Of a stretch of 13,421 nt of DNA, positions 1-7,399 are shown piece by piece. The notes beneath the pieces are model-generated. The model was not told the DNA's origin, ran no database searches, and saw only the letters and a program-made list of their open reading frames with translations. Source of the DNA: Actinomycetota bacterium (GTDB lineage: Bacteria; Actinomycetota; Humimicrobiia; Humimicrobiales; Humimicrobiaceae); NCBI GenBank assembly GCA_028695395.1, contig JAQVJB010000046.1, positions 1 to 13,421 of the forward strand, written 5' to 3'. Both the position numbers and the translations under genes were made by a program. Positions within the stretch are counted from its first letter, which is position 1; every line of letters starts with the position of its first letter.

Positions 1-675
1 ATCGTTTCTTATGTTTTTGTATTCATCATCTTTTATTTTTTTTTCAAGAGTGTTTGTAACACTGCCGGATGTATAATTTTTAGAATTAACATAAGAGTAA
101 AGCTTTCTTGTCTTTTCCTTAAAATCAAAAGGAAGAAGTATTACAAGTATCCATTTGGGAGGCATCGGTTTTATTCTCTTAATATGTTCGCCTCTTCCAC
201 TGACGATGCATGTCCCTCCGTATATAAAATAAGGTACATCACTGCCGACCTTAAGCCCGATTTCTGCAAGTTCCCTATCGCCAAGCTTAAGATTCCATAA
301 TCTGTTCAAACCTCTTAGCGCAGCCGCTGCATCACTTGATCCTCCGCCGAGTCCTGCAGAAGACGGTATGCTTTTTTTCAACTCTATTACTGCTCCGCTT
401 TTATAATTAGTATGATTTTTTAAAGTTTCTGCAGCTTTATATACCAGGTTCTTTACCAGATAATTATTCCTGTCAAATCCCGGAAGGCTGTCGGTTGCAG
501 GAAGATTATGATATTCAGGTATTATCTGCAGCCACGGATTCTTATGGAAAGTAAGGTAGTCGCACAAGTCTATTGTCTGCATAAGAGAAAATATGTCATG
601 GTATCCGTCATCACGTTTTCCTGAAATCTCAAGAGTCAGATTTATTTTTGCCGGAGCTATTTCACTTTTCAACAT
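1..675 (-). CDS. ispE: 4-diphosphocytidyl-2-C-methyl-D-erythritol kinase, C-terminus cut by window edge
   Basis: Phosphorylates the 2-hydroxyl of CDP-methylerythritol with ATP in the cytosolic MEP pathway of isoprenoid synthesis (GHMP kinase family). Visible marks are the N-terminal PAKINL motif with Lys10, the glycine-rich ATP loop GLGGGSSDAA at about residues 108-117, and GSDVPYF at about 144-150 with the catalytic-type Asp146. The window holds 225 codons, and the family is usually about 280-300 residues, so roughly the last 60 residues lie outside. The ATG at 675 lies inside the end of the upstream isomerase gene (14-base overlap) and has no strong Shine-Dalgarno sequence, which suggests translational coupling. 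It is the last visible gene of the isoprenoid operon. Identity is very secure. Confidence 0.95.
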   Translation of the reverse strand, partial: MLKSEIAPAKINLTLEISGKRDDGYHDIFSLMQTIDLCDYLTFHKNPWLQIIPEYHNLPATDSLPGFDRNNYLVKNLVYKAAETLKNHTNYKSGAVIELKKSIPSSAGLGGGSSDAAAALRGLNRLWNLKLGDRELAEIGLKVGSDVPYFIYGGTCIVSGRGEHIKRIKPMPPKWILVILLPFDFKEKTRKLYSYVNSKNYTSGSVTNTLEKKIKDDEYKNIRND

Positions 676-1711
676 GTCTTAGATTAAAATTATGCTTTAA
701 TTGTTTGATATTCTGAGCACCTATGCAGAACATTGCTATCTTTAATCCTGCTTCTATTTCCCTGATAAAACTTATTGCTTCTTTGATTGAAATCTTTACC
801 TGCTTTAAAACCGGCAGAGCTATCCCTGCAATATCAGCTCCCAGAGCTATCGCTTTTGCGACATCTATTCCAGTCCTGATGCCTCCGCTTGCAATAAGAA
901 ATATATCAGGGCATGATTCCCTAACCATTTTTATTGAATCTGCTGTGGGAATTCCCCAGCTTCCAAAAAACTGTGCTGCCTTTTTTAATGCGCTTAAAGA
1001 AAGCCGTGTTTTTTCAATCTCAATCCAGGATGTTCCCCCACTTCCTCCAGTATCAATCCCAAACACTCCGGCAAGCTTTAGTTTTAAAGCTGCTTCTGCA
1101 GAAATCCCGAAACCTACTTCTCTTACTAAAACAGGTTTTTCAATAGCTGAACATACTAGGCTTATTTTCGAAAGCAAATCCCTGAAATTATAGTTTCCTT
1201 CTACCTGAAGTGCTTCTTGTAGCGGGTTAAGGTGAAGGAACAAAGCATCTGCATCAATCATTTCAATAGCTTTTCTGCAGTGCTTTATATCATAGCCGTA
1301 ATTCAGTTGTACTGCTCCAAGATTAGCAAAAAGAAGAATTTCAGGTGCAATATCCCTTACACTGAAAGTTTTTGACAGCTGTTTGTCTTCAATCGCTATT
1401 CTTTGAGAACCTGTTCCCATGCCTATTTTGCATTCCTTCGCAACCATTGCAAGGTCTTTATTGATTTTTGCTGCCTCATCAATCCCTCCTACCATTGGTG
1501 AAATCATTAGCGGAATTGAAAGCTTTTTGCCCAGCACGGTAATAGAAGTGTCTATTTCTTCCAGCGATATCTCAGGGAGAGCATTATGAATAAAATAATA
1601 TTTCTCAAAACCAGTACTTTTCTCAATATAATCTATGTCATGGTTCAGGCTGATGCTGAGATGCTCTTCCTTTCTGGCTGAATGTATATTTTTATCACTA
1701 TTATTTTTCAT
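662..1711 (-). CDS. fni: Type 2 isopentenyl-diphosphate isomerase (FMN-dependent)
   Basis: Interconverts IPP and DMAPP using reduced FMN, balancing the C5 units used by the adjacent prenyl synthase. The 349-residue length is normal. Family motifs are RKEEH at about residues 13-17, GMGTGSQR at about 97-104, HLNPLQE at about 160-166 (Gln and Glu of the substrate/metal site), VREVGFGIS at about 196-204, the flavin-phosphate region DTGGSGGTSW at about 220-229, and ASGGIRTG near residue 273. The ATG at 1711 is 4 bases past the stop of the prenyl synthase gene, and its stop overlaps the start of ispE. MEP-pathway organisms make IPP and DMAPP together, so an isomerase is helpful but not strictly required. 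Type 2 enzymes are common in such bacteria. Confidence 0.95.
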   Translation of the reverse strand: MKNNSDKNIHSARKEEHLSISLNHDIDYIEKSTGFEKYYFIHNALPEISLEEIDTSITVLGKKLSIPLMISPMVGGIDEAAKINKDLAMVAKECKIGMGTGSQRIAIEDKQLSKTFSVRDIAPEILLFANLGAVQLNYGYDIKHCRKAIEMIDADALFLHLNPLQEALQVEGNYNFRDLLSKISLVCSAIEKPVLVREVGFGISAEAALKLKLAGVFGIDTGGSGGTSWIEIEKTRLSLSALKKAAQFFGSWGIPTADSIKMVRESCPDIFLIASGGIRTGIDVAKAIALGADIAGIALPVLKQVKISIKEAISFIREIEAGLKIAMFCIGAQNIKQLKHNFNLRHVEK

Positions 1712-1715
1712 TTTT

Positions 1716-2756
1716 TTAGAAATCTCTTATAAGAAGAAAATCAGATATTTCATAATATGATTGTAAGTATTTTTCTGAAACCGGCAGGTCTTTTATCTCA
1801 TTTACTGCCAGCTCATAATAATGCCTGCACTTTTGCTCGCAGAATTTCTTTGCCTGTGCATCTTCAAGGTACTTCAGTACTTCGAACATCTGCTTTTTGT
1901 TTATTTTCTTTGATTCATATATTTTAAGAAGGTTATTCTTTATTTTATCAGTAGCATTATTAAGCGTATAAACTATGGGAAAAGATTTTTTCTTCTTTAA
2001 TATATCGCTTGCATGCGGCTTGCCTGTTTTATCCTGGCTTCCCCAGATGCCAAGTATATCGTCCCTTATCTGAAAAGCTATACCGAGAAAATTCCCGAAT
2101 TTTTTAAACTTTTTCATATCAGATTCTTCAAGGTTAAGTATGGCGCCTATCAGGATAGCTCCTTCAATCAGTGAGGCTGTCTTTCTTTCTATCATTGTAA
2201 TATATTCATCCAGGCTTACTTCTGATTTGCTTTCAAATTCAATGTCAAGATACTGCCCTTCAAGCATTTTCAGGCAGCTTTCATTTATTATCCTGAATAC
2301 CTCGAGCTGTTTTTCACAGCTTATATCATAATTATCTAGTCTTGTTATGGCAAGATTTGCAAGCACTTTCATTGTCGTCCCGGCATTTATTGCCTGGGGT
2401 TTTCCCCATATATACCACAAAGTCGGCCTGTGTCTTCTTTGTTTATCATTATCCTGTATGTCATCATGGATAAGTGAAAAATTATGAATCAGCTCAATTG
2501 ACCCTGCAAGCGGCATTACGCTTAAACGCTTTTCATTTTCTTCCTCTTTTAGGGTAGATATGTAAGCTAATATGCACAGAGTAGCTCTTAAAAATTTTCC
2601 TTTGCCGTAATCTCCCTTATTCCCTTTTTCGTCAATCCAGCCCATATGATATTTAAGCATATCGTATAAGGGCAGGTTTCCTGCAGAAATAATGGACTGC
2701 ATTTCTTTATCTATATCACTTTTAAATCTGTTAAAAATCTCAGGAAGTTTCTGCAA
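1716..2756 (-). CDS. Short-chain polyprenyl diphosphate synthase (FPP/GGPP type)
   Basis: All-trans prenyltransferase that condenses IPP with an allylic diphosphate through Mg2+. Motifs in order: GKFLRA at 53-58 (the usual GKxLR), first Asp-rich motif DDIQD at 98-102 followed by RR at 107-108, KTASLIEGA at 192-200, and the second Asp-rich region QIRDDILG at 229-236. The second motif ends in Gly rather than Asp, a variant I recall from other FPP/GGPP-type enzymes. Phe93, five residues before the first motif, is the position that limits chain length in GGPP and FPP synthases, so a C15-C20 product is inferred. The start is TTG at 2756, chosen because GGAGG ends 5 bases before it. It is the second gene of the operon, 37 bases after drl. 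Confidence 0.9.
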   Translation of the reverse strand: MQKLPEIFNRFKSDIDKEMQSIISAGNLPLYDMLKYHMGWIDEKGNKGDYGKGKFLRATLCILAYISTLKEEENEKRLSVMPLAGSIELIHNFSLIHDDIQDNDKQRRHRPTLWYIWGKPQAINAGTTMKVLANLAITRLDNYDISCEKQLEVFRIINESCLKMLEGQYLDIEFESKSEVSLDEYITMIERKTASLIEGAILIGAILNLEESDMKKFKKFGNFLGIAFQIRDDILGIWGSQDKTGKPHASDILKKKKSFPIVYTLNNATDKIKNNLLKIYESKKINKKQMFEVLKYLEDAQAKKFCEQKCRHYYELAVNEIKDLPVSEKYLQSYYEISDFLLIRDF

Positions 2757-2760
2757 TCAA

Positions 2761-2766
2761 TCCTCC
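2761..2766 (-). promoter_or_regulatory. Shine-Dalgarno site fixing the TTG start of the prenyl synthase
   Basis: The minus strand reads GGAGGA here, with GGAGG ending 5 bases before TTG at 2756. No ATG in this frame lies closer, and the protein from the TTG has the expected N-terminus, so the non-ATG start is well supported. Confidence 0.75.
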
Positions 2767-2793
2767 GTTAAAAAAATTATAATTAATATTTAC

Positions 2794-4167
2794 TTAACCG
2801 ATTTCCCTATCCTGTCTTTGCCTCAAATCAAATAAAACAGAATCTTCCGGGATAGATACATCATCATATTTTATCGGTTCATCCTTTGAAATGTTCTTTT
2901 TGGCAATGCATCCTTCACTAAGCCCTATGGGAAGATAGTTGTTCTGCATCATGACTGAATGCAGTTCAATTAAGCCATAAGTTGCAAAACCGCCTATGCC
3001 GTCAAGCTTTTCTCCGGCAGCAATATCCTTTTTTGCAAAGGTCATAACTTCAGAAATCAGCCCGTTAAGCGGCTGTATGCTTGGTTCATTATAAAGAACT
3101 GCACTTGCTATGGATACAGGAGTCTCAATATTGGCAAGATGATACGGCCTGTATAATAGAAAGTATGGTCCGCTTCCGCTCTTCAGATATTCAAGATCCC
3201 TTCTTACAATTTCAGAATCAGTAGAATAAACAAGAAAAACTCCCGGGGCAAGATCGCCTATTACAAAATCCACGACTCCTGTTCTGTCAAGTATCCCTCC
3301 ATCTTTTTTGGGAATAAGTATTTTTGTTAGCTCTTTTATATTTGCTTTAGGTCCATGCATGCCTCTGATATCCGGCACAAGTCCTGTAGCATTTGAAAGA
3401 CATGCCATCTCAATCATAGATTTTGTCCCATCTATAAAAGATGTCATCATATATGGATTTGAACCTTTTTCATCTGCAAATTCTTTCAATGTTCCCGGAT
3501 TGGCATACCTGTCAAGCGGATTGTTCTTCCCTTTGCCTGCAGCTATTACATCCAGATTTAGCAGATTTGCAAAATCAAACAGCTCTTTGGTAGCGGCGGG
3601 TTCGTCCCCGGCAGAAACAGTATAGACCACGCCGTTTTTTTCGGACATCCGCTTTAAAATAGGGCCTATAGTCACATCACCTTCAACATTAAGTGTTACT
3701 ATATGCTTTTTATGCAATATGGACTGCAGCGCCAGCTTTGCGCCGACTTCAGGTTTGCCTGTTGCATCAATCACGACTTCCAGAGCTTTTATCAAAGGTA
3801 CTACATCTGAATTATCTGTTATTATAATCTTTTGCAAAAAATCTGTACTGTTAACTTTTTTTTCTATTTCCTGCCAATCGGTTTGACCTGAGAGATTTAT
3901 TATATAGGCCTTATCTTTATAGATGCTTTCATCAATATTTTCATAGAAATCAAACACTATGATATCTTCCGGTTCTTTTATTTTATACTCTAAAATAAAA
4001 TCTATTGTCGATGAGATACATTTTGTTGCAATAGCGCTTATATTGATTCCGGTTATCTTATCGAGGGTAGCACAAAGTCCTTTACCCATTTGACCGACAC
4101 CGATTATTCCCGTCCTTATTGAAGATCCACCAGAGGCTCTCTTTTCTAGCTTTTGTAAAAAATTCAT
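2794..4167 (-). CDS. drl: DXP reductoisomerase-like protein (DRL family, homoserine-dehydrogenase-like with SAF region)
   Basis: Predicted to convert 1-deoxy-D-xylulose 5-phosphate to MEP with NADPH, replacing DXR. The sequence shows an N-terminal Rossmann fold with GIIGVGQMGKG (about residues 20-30), a homoserine-dehydrogenase-like middle (VIDATGKPEVGA; VSAGDEPAATKELFDFA; AAGKGKNNPLD) and a C-terminal SAF-like stretch (GCIAKKNISKDEPIKYDDV). This is the COG4091 type of architecture, which includes Brucella abortus DRL. It heads an operon with prenyl synthase, IPP isomerase and ispE, and that context is the main reason for choosing DRL over other members of the family. An upstream in-frame TTG at 4191 is possible, but ATG at 4167 with GGAG 8 bases before it fits better and gives 457 residues. 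Family assignment is firm; the exact reaction is inferred. Confidence 0.75.
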   Translation of the reverse strand: MNFLQKLEKRASGGSSIRTGIIGVGQMGKGLCATLDKITGINISAIATKCISSTIDFILEYKIKEPEDIIVFDFYENIDESIYKDKAYIINLSGQTDWQEIEKKVNSTDFLQKIIITDNSDVVPLIKALEVVIDATGKPEVGAKLALQSILHKKHIVTLNVEGDVTIGPILKRMSEKNGVVYTVSAGDEPAATKELFDFANLLNLDVIAAGKGKNNPLDRYANPGTLKEFADEKGSNPYMMTSFIDGTKSMIEMACLSNATGLVPDIRGMHGPKANIKELTKILIPKKDGGILDRTGVVDFVIGDLAPGVFLVYSTDSEIVRRDLEYLKSGSGPYFLLYRPYHLANIETPVSIASAVLYNEPSIQPLNGLISEVMTFAKKDIAAGEKLDGIGGFATYGLIELHSVMMQNNYLPIGLSEGCIAKKNISKDEPIKYDDVSIPEDSVLFDLRQRQDREIG

Positions 4168-4175
4168 TACTTTAT

Positions 4176-4179
4176 CTCC
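4176..4179 (-). promoter_or_regulatory. Shine-Dalgarno site choosing the ATG at 4167 for drl
   Basis: The minus strand reads GGAG, 8 bases before ATG at 4167. It lies inside the codons that would follow the alternative TTG at 4191, so the ATG is the more likely start. Confidence 0.65.
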
Positions 4180-4222
4180 ATTGAATGTCAATTTAATTAT
4201 AGTTTAATTCGGATAAATCTTC

Positions 4223-4252
4223 ATTATATCTTAAAAAGAAAATATTAGTCAG
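4223..4252 (-). promoter_or_regulatory. Sigma70-type promoter of the isoprenoid operon
   Basis: The minus strand has CTGACT (-35, 4247-4252), an 18-base spacer and a perfect TATAAT (-10, 4223-4228). It lies about 55 bases upstream of the drl ATG and just downstream of the terminator of the preceding operon. This placement supports separate transcription of the isoprenoid genes. Confidence 0.65.
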
Positions 4253-4278
4253 ATTAACATATTTACAGATTTTTTAGC

Positions 4279-4346
4279 AAAAAAATATCCATATTCAATG
4301 ATTCTTAAAAGGTTTTATAAGTATGCGAATCATTGAATACGGATAT
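4279..4346 (-). terminator. Intrinsic terminator of the citrate/isocitrate operon
   Basis: Two 20-base arms (4327-4346 and 4285-4304) are inverted repeats with 19 of 20 positions complementary and one G-T-type mismatch, around a 22-base loop. On the minus strand the second arm runs straight into a T run. It begins 19 bases after the isocitrate dehydrogenase stop. The stem is unusually long and AT-rich for a terminator. Confidence 0.8.
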
Positions 4347-4365
4347 AAAATAAAAAATTATTGAA

Positions 4366-5457
4366 CTAGCCTGAAAGCTCTTTTATTTTTTTAATTATTG
4401 CATCAGCCATCTGGCTTGTCCCTACTGCGCTTGGATCATCTCTGTAAGGTTTTAAATCATAAGTAACATCCTTGCCCTCTTGTATGACTGCTGCAATAGC
4501 TTTTTCTAGCACATCTGCCGCCTTAGTTTCATTTATATGCCTGAGCATGAGTACTGCTGAAAGCATCAATGCAGTCGGATTTACTTTGTTTAAGCCTTTA
4601 TATTTAGGGGCACTTCCGTGAGTAGCTTCAAAAAGAGCTATGTCGTCTCCGATATTGGCTCCGGGAGCAACACCAAGGCCGCCTACAAGACCTGCTGCCA
4701 GGTCGGATAATATGTCTCCATAAAGGTTAGGAAGCACAAGGACATCATATATTTCAGGTTTCTGCACAAGCTGCATACACATATTGTCCACTATTCTGTC
4801 TTCTGATTCTATTTCAGGGTACTCAAGAGCAATCCTTCTGAAAGTATCTAAGAACAATCCGTCAGTATATTTGATGATATTAGCTTTATGAACACCTGTT
4901 ACTTTTTTCCTGTTATTCTTTTTTGCATATTCAAACGCATATCTTATGATTTTTTCTGAACCTGATATTGATATCGGTTTTATGCTTATTCCGCTGTCTT
5001 TTTTTATCTGTATATCTTTTTTTGCTTTTATAAAGTCTATCATTTCAAGAGTCTCAGGTTTATCAATTTCAAATTCGATGCCGGCATAAAGGTCTTCGGT
5101 GTTCTCTCTGACAATAATGAGGTCCAGGTTCTTATATCTGGATTTTACCCCCGGATAACTTTTACATGGGCGAAGACATGCATAAAGATTGAAAATCTTT
5201 CTCATTGCAACATTCACGCTTCGAAATCCCGTTCCTACGGGAGTAGTTATAGGGCCTTTTATCCCTACTTTGTTTTTTCTCAGAGAATCAAGCACTTTGT
5301 CAGGAAGCACAGTGCCTTCTTTTTCATAAACATCAGCACCCGCATTAACTACGTCCCATTCGACATCTATGCCTGTAGCTTCAACGACTCTTACGGTTGC
5401 TTCTGATATCTCTGGACCGGTTCCGTCACCCGGAATTAATGTAATTAAATGTTTCAT
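4366..5457 (-). CDS. icd: Isocitrate dehydrogenase (isocitrate/isopropylmalate dehydrogenase family)
   Basis: Oxidative decarboxylation of isocitrate to 2-oxoglutarate. It is a 363-residue beta-decarboxylating dehydrogenase. The substrate loop TTPVGTGFRSVNVAMRK (71-87) has the Arg-Ser-x-Asn arrangement of isocitrate enzymes, not the isopropylmalate or homoisocitrate pattern. ENTEDLYAG (118-126), Lys191 and the metal aspartates of YGDILSD (Asp248, Asp252) are present. The cofactor segment HGSAPKYKG (280-288) carries Lys285-Tyr286, the pair that in E. coli Icd (Lys344-Tyr345) binds the NADP 2'-phosphate. The equivalent of E. coli Arg395 is Pro337, so NADP preference is likely but not certain. 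It is the last gene of the operon, and its ATG overlaps the small aconitase subunit stop by 4 bases. Homoisocitrate dehydrogenase is the main alternative. Confidence 0.85.
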   Translation of the reverse strand: MKHLITLIPGDGTGPEISEATVRVVEATGIDVEWDVVNAGADVYEKEGTVLPDKVLDSLRKNKVGIKGPITTPVGTGFRSVNVAMRKIFNLYACLRPCKSYPGVKSRYKNLDLIIVRENTEDLYAGIEFEIDKPETLEMIDFIKAKKDIQIKKDSGISIKPISISGSEKIIRYAFEYAKKNNRKKVTGVHKANIIKYTDGLFLDTFRRIALEYPEIESEDRIVDNMCMQLVQKPEIYDVLVLPNLYGDILSDLAAGLVGGLGVAPGANIGDDIALFEATHGSAPKYKGLNKVNPTALMLSAVLMLRHINETKAADVLEKAIAAVIQEGKDVTYDLKPYRDDPSAVGTSQMADAIIKKIKELSG

Positions 5458-5978
5458 AAATTAAACCCCTTATTCTTTGTTATATGTTCAACCAAACCGC
5501 CATCATTTAATAGCTTTATCATAACATCAGGCAGAGGACTAAATCTAAGTTCTGTCCCTTTTGTAATGTTTTTAATAATACCTTGTCCCAGGTTTATTTC
5601 CAGTTTGTCCTGTTCGTCTATCTTGTCTGTATCGCATATTAAAACCGGCAGTCCGATGTTTATGCTGTTCCTGAAAAATATCCTGGCAAAGGATTTTGCA
5701 AGTACAGCTCCCACTCCTGCCATTTTTATTATTGTAGGCGCATGCTCCCTTGACGAGCCAAGCCCGAAATTCCTACCGGCAACAACAAAATCACCATCAC
5801 TGACTTTACCGGCAAATTCAGGGTCTGCATCTTCAAGGACATGTTTTGCAAGTTCGGGAAGATTGGACCTTAAATGGAAATATCTTCCCGGAGCTATAAG
5901 ATCTGTTGAAATATCGTCTCCGAATTTAAAGCTTCTTCCTTTTAAAATGTCGCTTGTGATAACTTCTTTTTTATCCAT
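5454..5978 (-). CDS. Aconitase-type (LeuD-like) small subunit of a citrate/homocitrate hydro-lyase
   Basis: Swivel-domain small subunit that pairs with the upstream LeuC-like large subunit to isomerise a 2-hydroxy tricarboxylic acid via the cis-aconitate-type intermediate. At 174 residues it is of normal LeuD length. The motif GRNFGLGSSREHA at 68-80 is the family signature. The substrate-recognition loop at about 31-39 reads GRYFHLRSN where isopropylmalate isomerases have YLVM-like and homoaconitases YLRT-like loops. The loop Arg suggests a substrate with an extra carboxylate, not isopropylmalate. With an isocitrate-type dehydrogenase 4 bases away, citrate/isocitrate is the preferred reading. 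The ATG at 5978 follows a purine-rich GAGAGAG stretch, a weak ribosome site. Confidence 0.85.
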   Translation of the reverse strand: MDKKEVITSDILKGRSFKFGDDISTDLIAPGRYFHLRSNLPELAKHVLEDADPEFAGKVSDGDFVVAGRNFGLGSSREHAPTIIKMAGVGAVLAKSFARIFFRNSINIGLPVLICDTDKIDEQDKLEINLGQGIIKNITKGTELRFSPLPDVMIKLLNDGGLVEHITKNKGFNL

Positions 5979-6001
5979 CTCTCTCTTCTCTGAATCTAAT
6001 A

Positions 6002-6064
6002 TTAAATAAAATTTATTTCATCCAAGGCATTGCTTATTATGCCTGCCTCTTTAACATCGTCCTC
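6002..6064 (-). other. Protein-like in-frame tail after the large subunit stop
   Basis: Directly after the TAA of the LeuC-like gene (6065-6067), the same frame continues for 20 sense codons before TAA at 6002-6004. It encodes an ordinary-looking peptide beginning EDDVKEAG and ending LDEINFI. It may be a former C-terminal extension cut off by a new stop, or chance. LeuC relatives usually end where this gene ends. Confidence 0.3.
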
Positions 6065-7318
6065 TTACAATATCTCTCTGACATCGGCAATATAGCCTTT
6101 AACTGCGCTGTATGCTGCAGTAGCAGGAGAACTTAGGTATATAAATGATTCCGGATTACCCATCCTTCCTTTAAAATTTCTGTTTTGTGTAGAAAGGCAT
6201 ACCTCATTATCTGCAAGAGCTCCCTGGTGCACCCCCACGCAAGGACCGCACCCGGGTGATTCCACAACTGCACCGCTTTCGATAAGAGTTTTGATAATCC
6301 CTGATTCCAAGGCTTTTAGATATACTTGTTTGGATGCCGGCACTACAAGAAGCCTTACACCCTTTGCAACTTTTTTACCTTTCAGGATATCAGCTGCAAC
6401 TTTTAAATCTGAAAACCTGCCATTTGTACAGGTACCTATCAGGACCTGATTGACTTTTACTTTGTCCATTTTGCTTACCGGACTTACATTATCAACAGTG
6501 TGCGGCTTGGAAATCATAGGTTCGAGGCTTGAGCAATCAATTTCTATAATTTCCTCATAGACTGCATCTTCATCTGCAGAAATCTCTTTATAGAAGCTCC
6601 CTTTGCCTATTGATTCCAGATATGCTTTTGTGACTTTGTCAGAATCAAATATCCCGGCTTTTGCTCCTGCTTCCACTGCCATATTTGAAATTGTAAACCT
6701 ATCTTCAATGCTCATCATTTTGCTAAAGCTGCCTGAAAATTCAAGAGCCTTATAAGTCGCACCTTCTGCAGTTATTCTTCCAATAAGATTTATTATAAGG
6801 TCTTTGGCATAAACTCCTTTTGCCAAACTATTATTGAAATTGACTTTTATAGTCGGGGGTACCATCAGCCAGGTTTTTGCAAGAGCAAAACCTACAGCAA
6901 TATCTGTTGAACCCATTCCTGTGGCAAATGCCCCCAATGCTCCTGAAGTGCATGTATGGGAATCAGCACCTATGACAATATCACCGGGAGATACGAATGA
7001 TTCAACCAGTATCTGGTGGCACACGCCTTCACCGACTTCGCTTAAAACCATTCCGGCATTATTAGCGTATTCTCGAAGAACTGTATGGGAATTTGATAAC
7101 TCTTTTCGCGGACTTGGAGAGGCATGGTCTATGAAGAATATTGATTTCTCCGGATTTTTTACCTTGTCAAATCCCATCTTCTTAAGCTGGCTTACTGCAA
7201 GAGGGCCTGTTCCGTCCTGTGCCATAACCACATCGACATCGACAACTGTGATATCATTCGGCTTTACATCCCTGCCGGCATGAGCACTTATTATTTTTTC
7301 TACTATTGTCTTTCCCAA
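6065..7318 (-). CDS. Aconitase-type (LeuC-like) large subunit, 4Fe-4S hydro-lyase
   Basis: Catalytic large subunit of a two-subunit aconitase-superfamily enzyme, predicted to work on citrate/isocitrate (or homocitrate) with the LeuD-like partner. The cluster cysteines are in place: Cys297 in GTCTNGR, and Cys357 and Cys360 in PGCGPC. Other marks are MAQDGTGP at 32-39, FIDHASPSP at 62-70, GADSHTCTSGALGAFATGMGSTD at 118-139 and the C-terminal NRNFKGRMGNP at 379-389. The 417-residue length matches the short archaeal/clostridial LeuC class. The start is TTG at 7318, supported by a strong AGGAGG site and by the family N-terminus MGKTI-EK. It lies third in the operon, 81 bases after synthase B. Substrate is inferred from the neighbours. 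Confidence 0.88.
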   Translation of the reverse strand: MGKTIVEKIISAHAGRDVKPNDITVVDVDVVMAQDGTGPLAVSQLKKMGFDKVKNPEKSIFFIDHASPSPRKELSNSHTVLREYANNAGMVLSEVGEGVCHQILVESFVSPGDIVIGADSHTCTSGALGAFATGMGSTDIAVGFALAKTWLMVPPTIKVNFNNSLAKGVYAKDLIINLIGRITAEGATYKALEFSGSFSKMMSIEDRFTISNMAVEAGAKAGIFDSDKVTKAYLESIGKGSFYKEISADEDAVYEEIIEIDCSSLEPMISKPHTVDNVSPVSKMDKVKVNQVLIGTCTNGRFSDLKVAADILKGKKVAKGVRLLVVPASKQVYLKALESGIIKTLIESGAVVESPGCGPCVGVHQGALADNEVCLSTQNRNFKGRMGNPESFIYLSSPATAAYSAVKGYIADVREIL

Positions 7319-7322
7319 GAAA

Positions 7323-7328
7323 CCTCCT
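7323..7328 (-). promoter_or_regulatory. Shine-Dalgarno site fixing the TTG start of the large subunit
   Basis: The minus strand reads AGGAGG, 4 bases before TTG at 7318. It is one of the best ribosome sites in the window and supports the non-ATG start. Confidence 0.8.
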
Positions 7329-7399
7329 AAAAAATAAAATATTAAAATTCTGATAAATATCTTTTAACAAAACAATTAATTATGTATCAGTAAAATTAA

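Noticed and set aside
723..1193. Plus-strand open frame of 156 codons opposite the IPP isomerase gene
   Set aside because: It is an antisense shadow of a well-recognised gene; no ribosome site or recognisable protein features. Other antisense frames at 3308-3625, 5449-6009, 6834-7283 and 11035-11519 were rejected for the same reason.
4168..4191. Upstream TTG start for drl adding eight residues
   Set aside because: No good ribosome site precedes it, and a GGAG correctly spaced for the ATG at 4167 lies within those codons.
7350..7390. CTGATA/TATCAG inverted repeat between synthase B and the LeuC-like gene
   Set aside because: Six base pairs with a 29-base AT-rich loop; expected by chance, and the genes look like one operon.
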